Assembly (NCBI RefSeq): GCF_030816855.1 | Contig: NZ_JAUSYK010000001.1 | Location: 2,418,001 to 2,482,000, forward strand | Direction of reading: 5' to 3' | Length of the DNA stretch: 64,000 nucleotides | From: Arthrobacter sp. B3I4 | GTDB taxonomy: Bacteria; Actinomycetota; Actinomycetes; Actinomycetales; Micrococcaceae | Part shown: one piece after another, positions 63,877 to 64,000 of the stretch | Position numbering within the stretch: position 1 is the first letter of the stretch | How the letters are laid out: each line of letters starts with the position of its first letter | Made by a program: the position numbers and the translations under genes | The notes under the pieces: generated by a model | The model's input: only the letters and a program-made list of their open reading frames with translations | Told to the model about the DNA's origin: nothing | The model's database searches: none

Positions 63877-64000
63877 ATGACTGAAGCAGCGAACAGCAAG
63901 GCCCGGCTCGGCACGGGCGAGCGCACCGCAGGGGAATTCCCGCACTCCCTCCCAGGTTTGCGGACGGAGGTGGTTCTCTTCGACAACACCGACCAGATGG
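63877..64000 (+). CDS. PhoH-family ATPase, N-terminal fragment
   Basis: ATG 63877, 41 codons to the window end (MTEAANSKARLGTGERTAGE...). The segment TEVVLFDNTDQM matches the N-terminal strand of PhoH-like proteins (EEVVIFDNPDQM in relatives), and phoH-ybeY normally follows rsmE in actinobacteria. PhoH-like proteins are P-loop NTPases linked to RNA metabolism; the P-loop lies beyond the window, so the call rests on this short match and on synteny. GGAGGGGA is 22 bases upstream, rather far for the ATG. Confidence 0.65.
   Translation, partial: MTEAANSKARLGTGERTAGEFPHSLPGLRTEVVLFDNTDQM

Overview
This window is chromosomal DNA of a high-G+C Gram-positive actinobacterium, most likely Arthrobacter or a close relative (Pseudarthrobacter, Paenarthrobacter; Micrococcaceae). 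The evidence is the codon bias, the many GTG and TTG starts, the gene orders rarA-rpsD-DUF948-DUF6167-alaS-ruvX-mltG-aroE-aroC-aroK-aroB-efp-nusB and pyrR-pyrB-pyrC-carA-carB-pyrF-mihF-gmk-rpoZ-coaBC-metK-priA, and the actinobacterial families present (mIHF, a PriA without helicase motifs, a Vms1-like release factor). It is mostly housekeeping DNA with one transposon copy and several repeat blocks.

Layout. 1-800: end of a GNAT acetyltransferase, and a convergent acVLRF1-type peptidyl-tRNA hydrolase. 0.9-7.5 kb: rarA, rpsD, two small membrane-associated proteins, alaS, ruvX. 7.4-14.6 kb: mltG, a shikimate-pathway operon with overlapping start and stop codons, a TPR protein, efp and nusB. 14.6-16.0 kb: an IS3-family element that landed in the loop of the terminator shared by nusB and a convergent PrsW-type protease. 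17.3-26.4 kb: the complete pyrimidine operon, with a PyrR-binding hairpin just upstream of the pyrR ribosome binding site. 26.45-27.44 kb: a non-coding block of about six 115-bp tandem repeats, each carrying a long imperfect hairpin. 27.4-34.4 kb: mihF, gmk, rpoZ, coaBC, metK, priA and a NUDIX gene. 34.4-39.7 kb: an accessory stretch with a DUF222/HNH protein, a 27-bp minisatellite, a glycosyltransferase, an alpha/beta hydrolase and an aldo-keto reductase. 39.8-45.2 kb: a SorC-family regulator divergent from glpD-glpF-glpK. 45.3-48.1 kb: leuS behind a leader peptide with three consecutive Leu codons and an intrinsic terminator. 48.2-57.8 kb: degV, comEA, comEC, holA, rpsT, a PemK/MazF-like gene, lepA and hemW. 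57.9-64 kb: DUF4870, DUF3097, a CIRCE-controlled hrcA with dnaJ and rsmE, a GerMN/Gmad2 lipoprotein, and the start of a phoH-like gene.

Two themes stand out. First, six otherwise intact genes (alaS, mltG, gmk, a glycosyltransferase, the SorC regulator, leuS) are each interrupted by a single-nucleotide indel next to a short G/C run. Several are essential, so these are most simply errors in this sequence; the corrected spans are given in the feature list. Second, the non-coding DNA is rich in regulatory and repeat structures: a leuS attenuator, a PyrR loop, CIRCE, a nested hairpin after glpK, hairpin tandem repeats before mihF, and several in-frame micro-repeats in linkers. I saw no rRNA, tRNA, CRISPR array, prophage or defence island.
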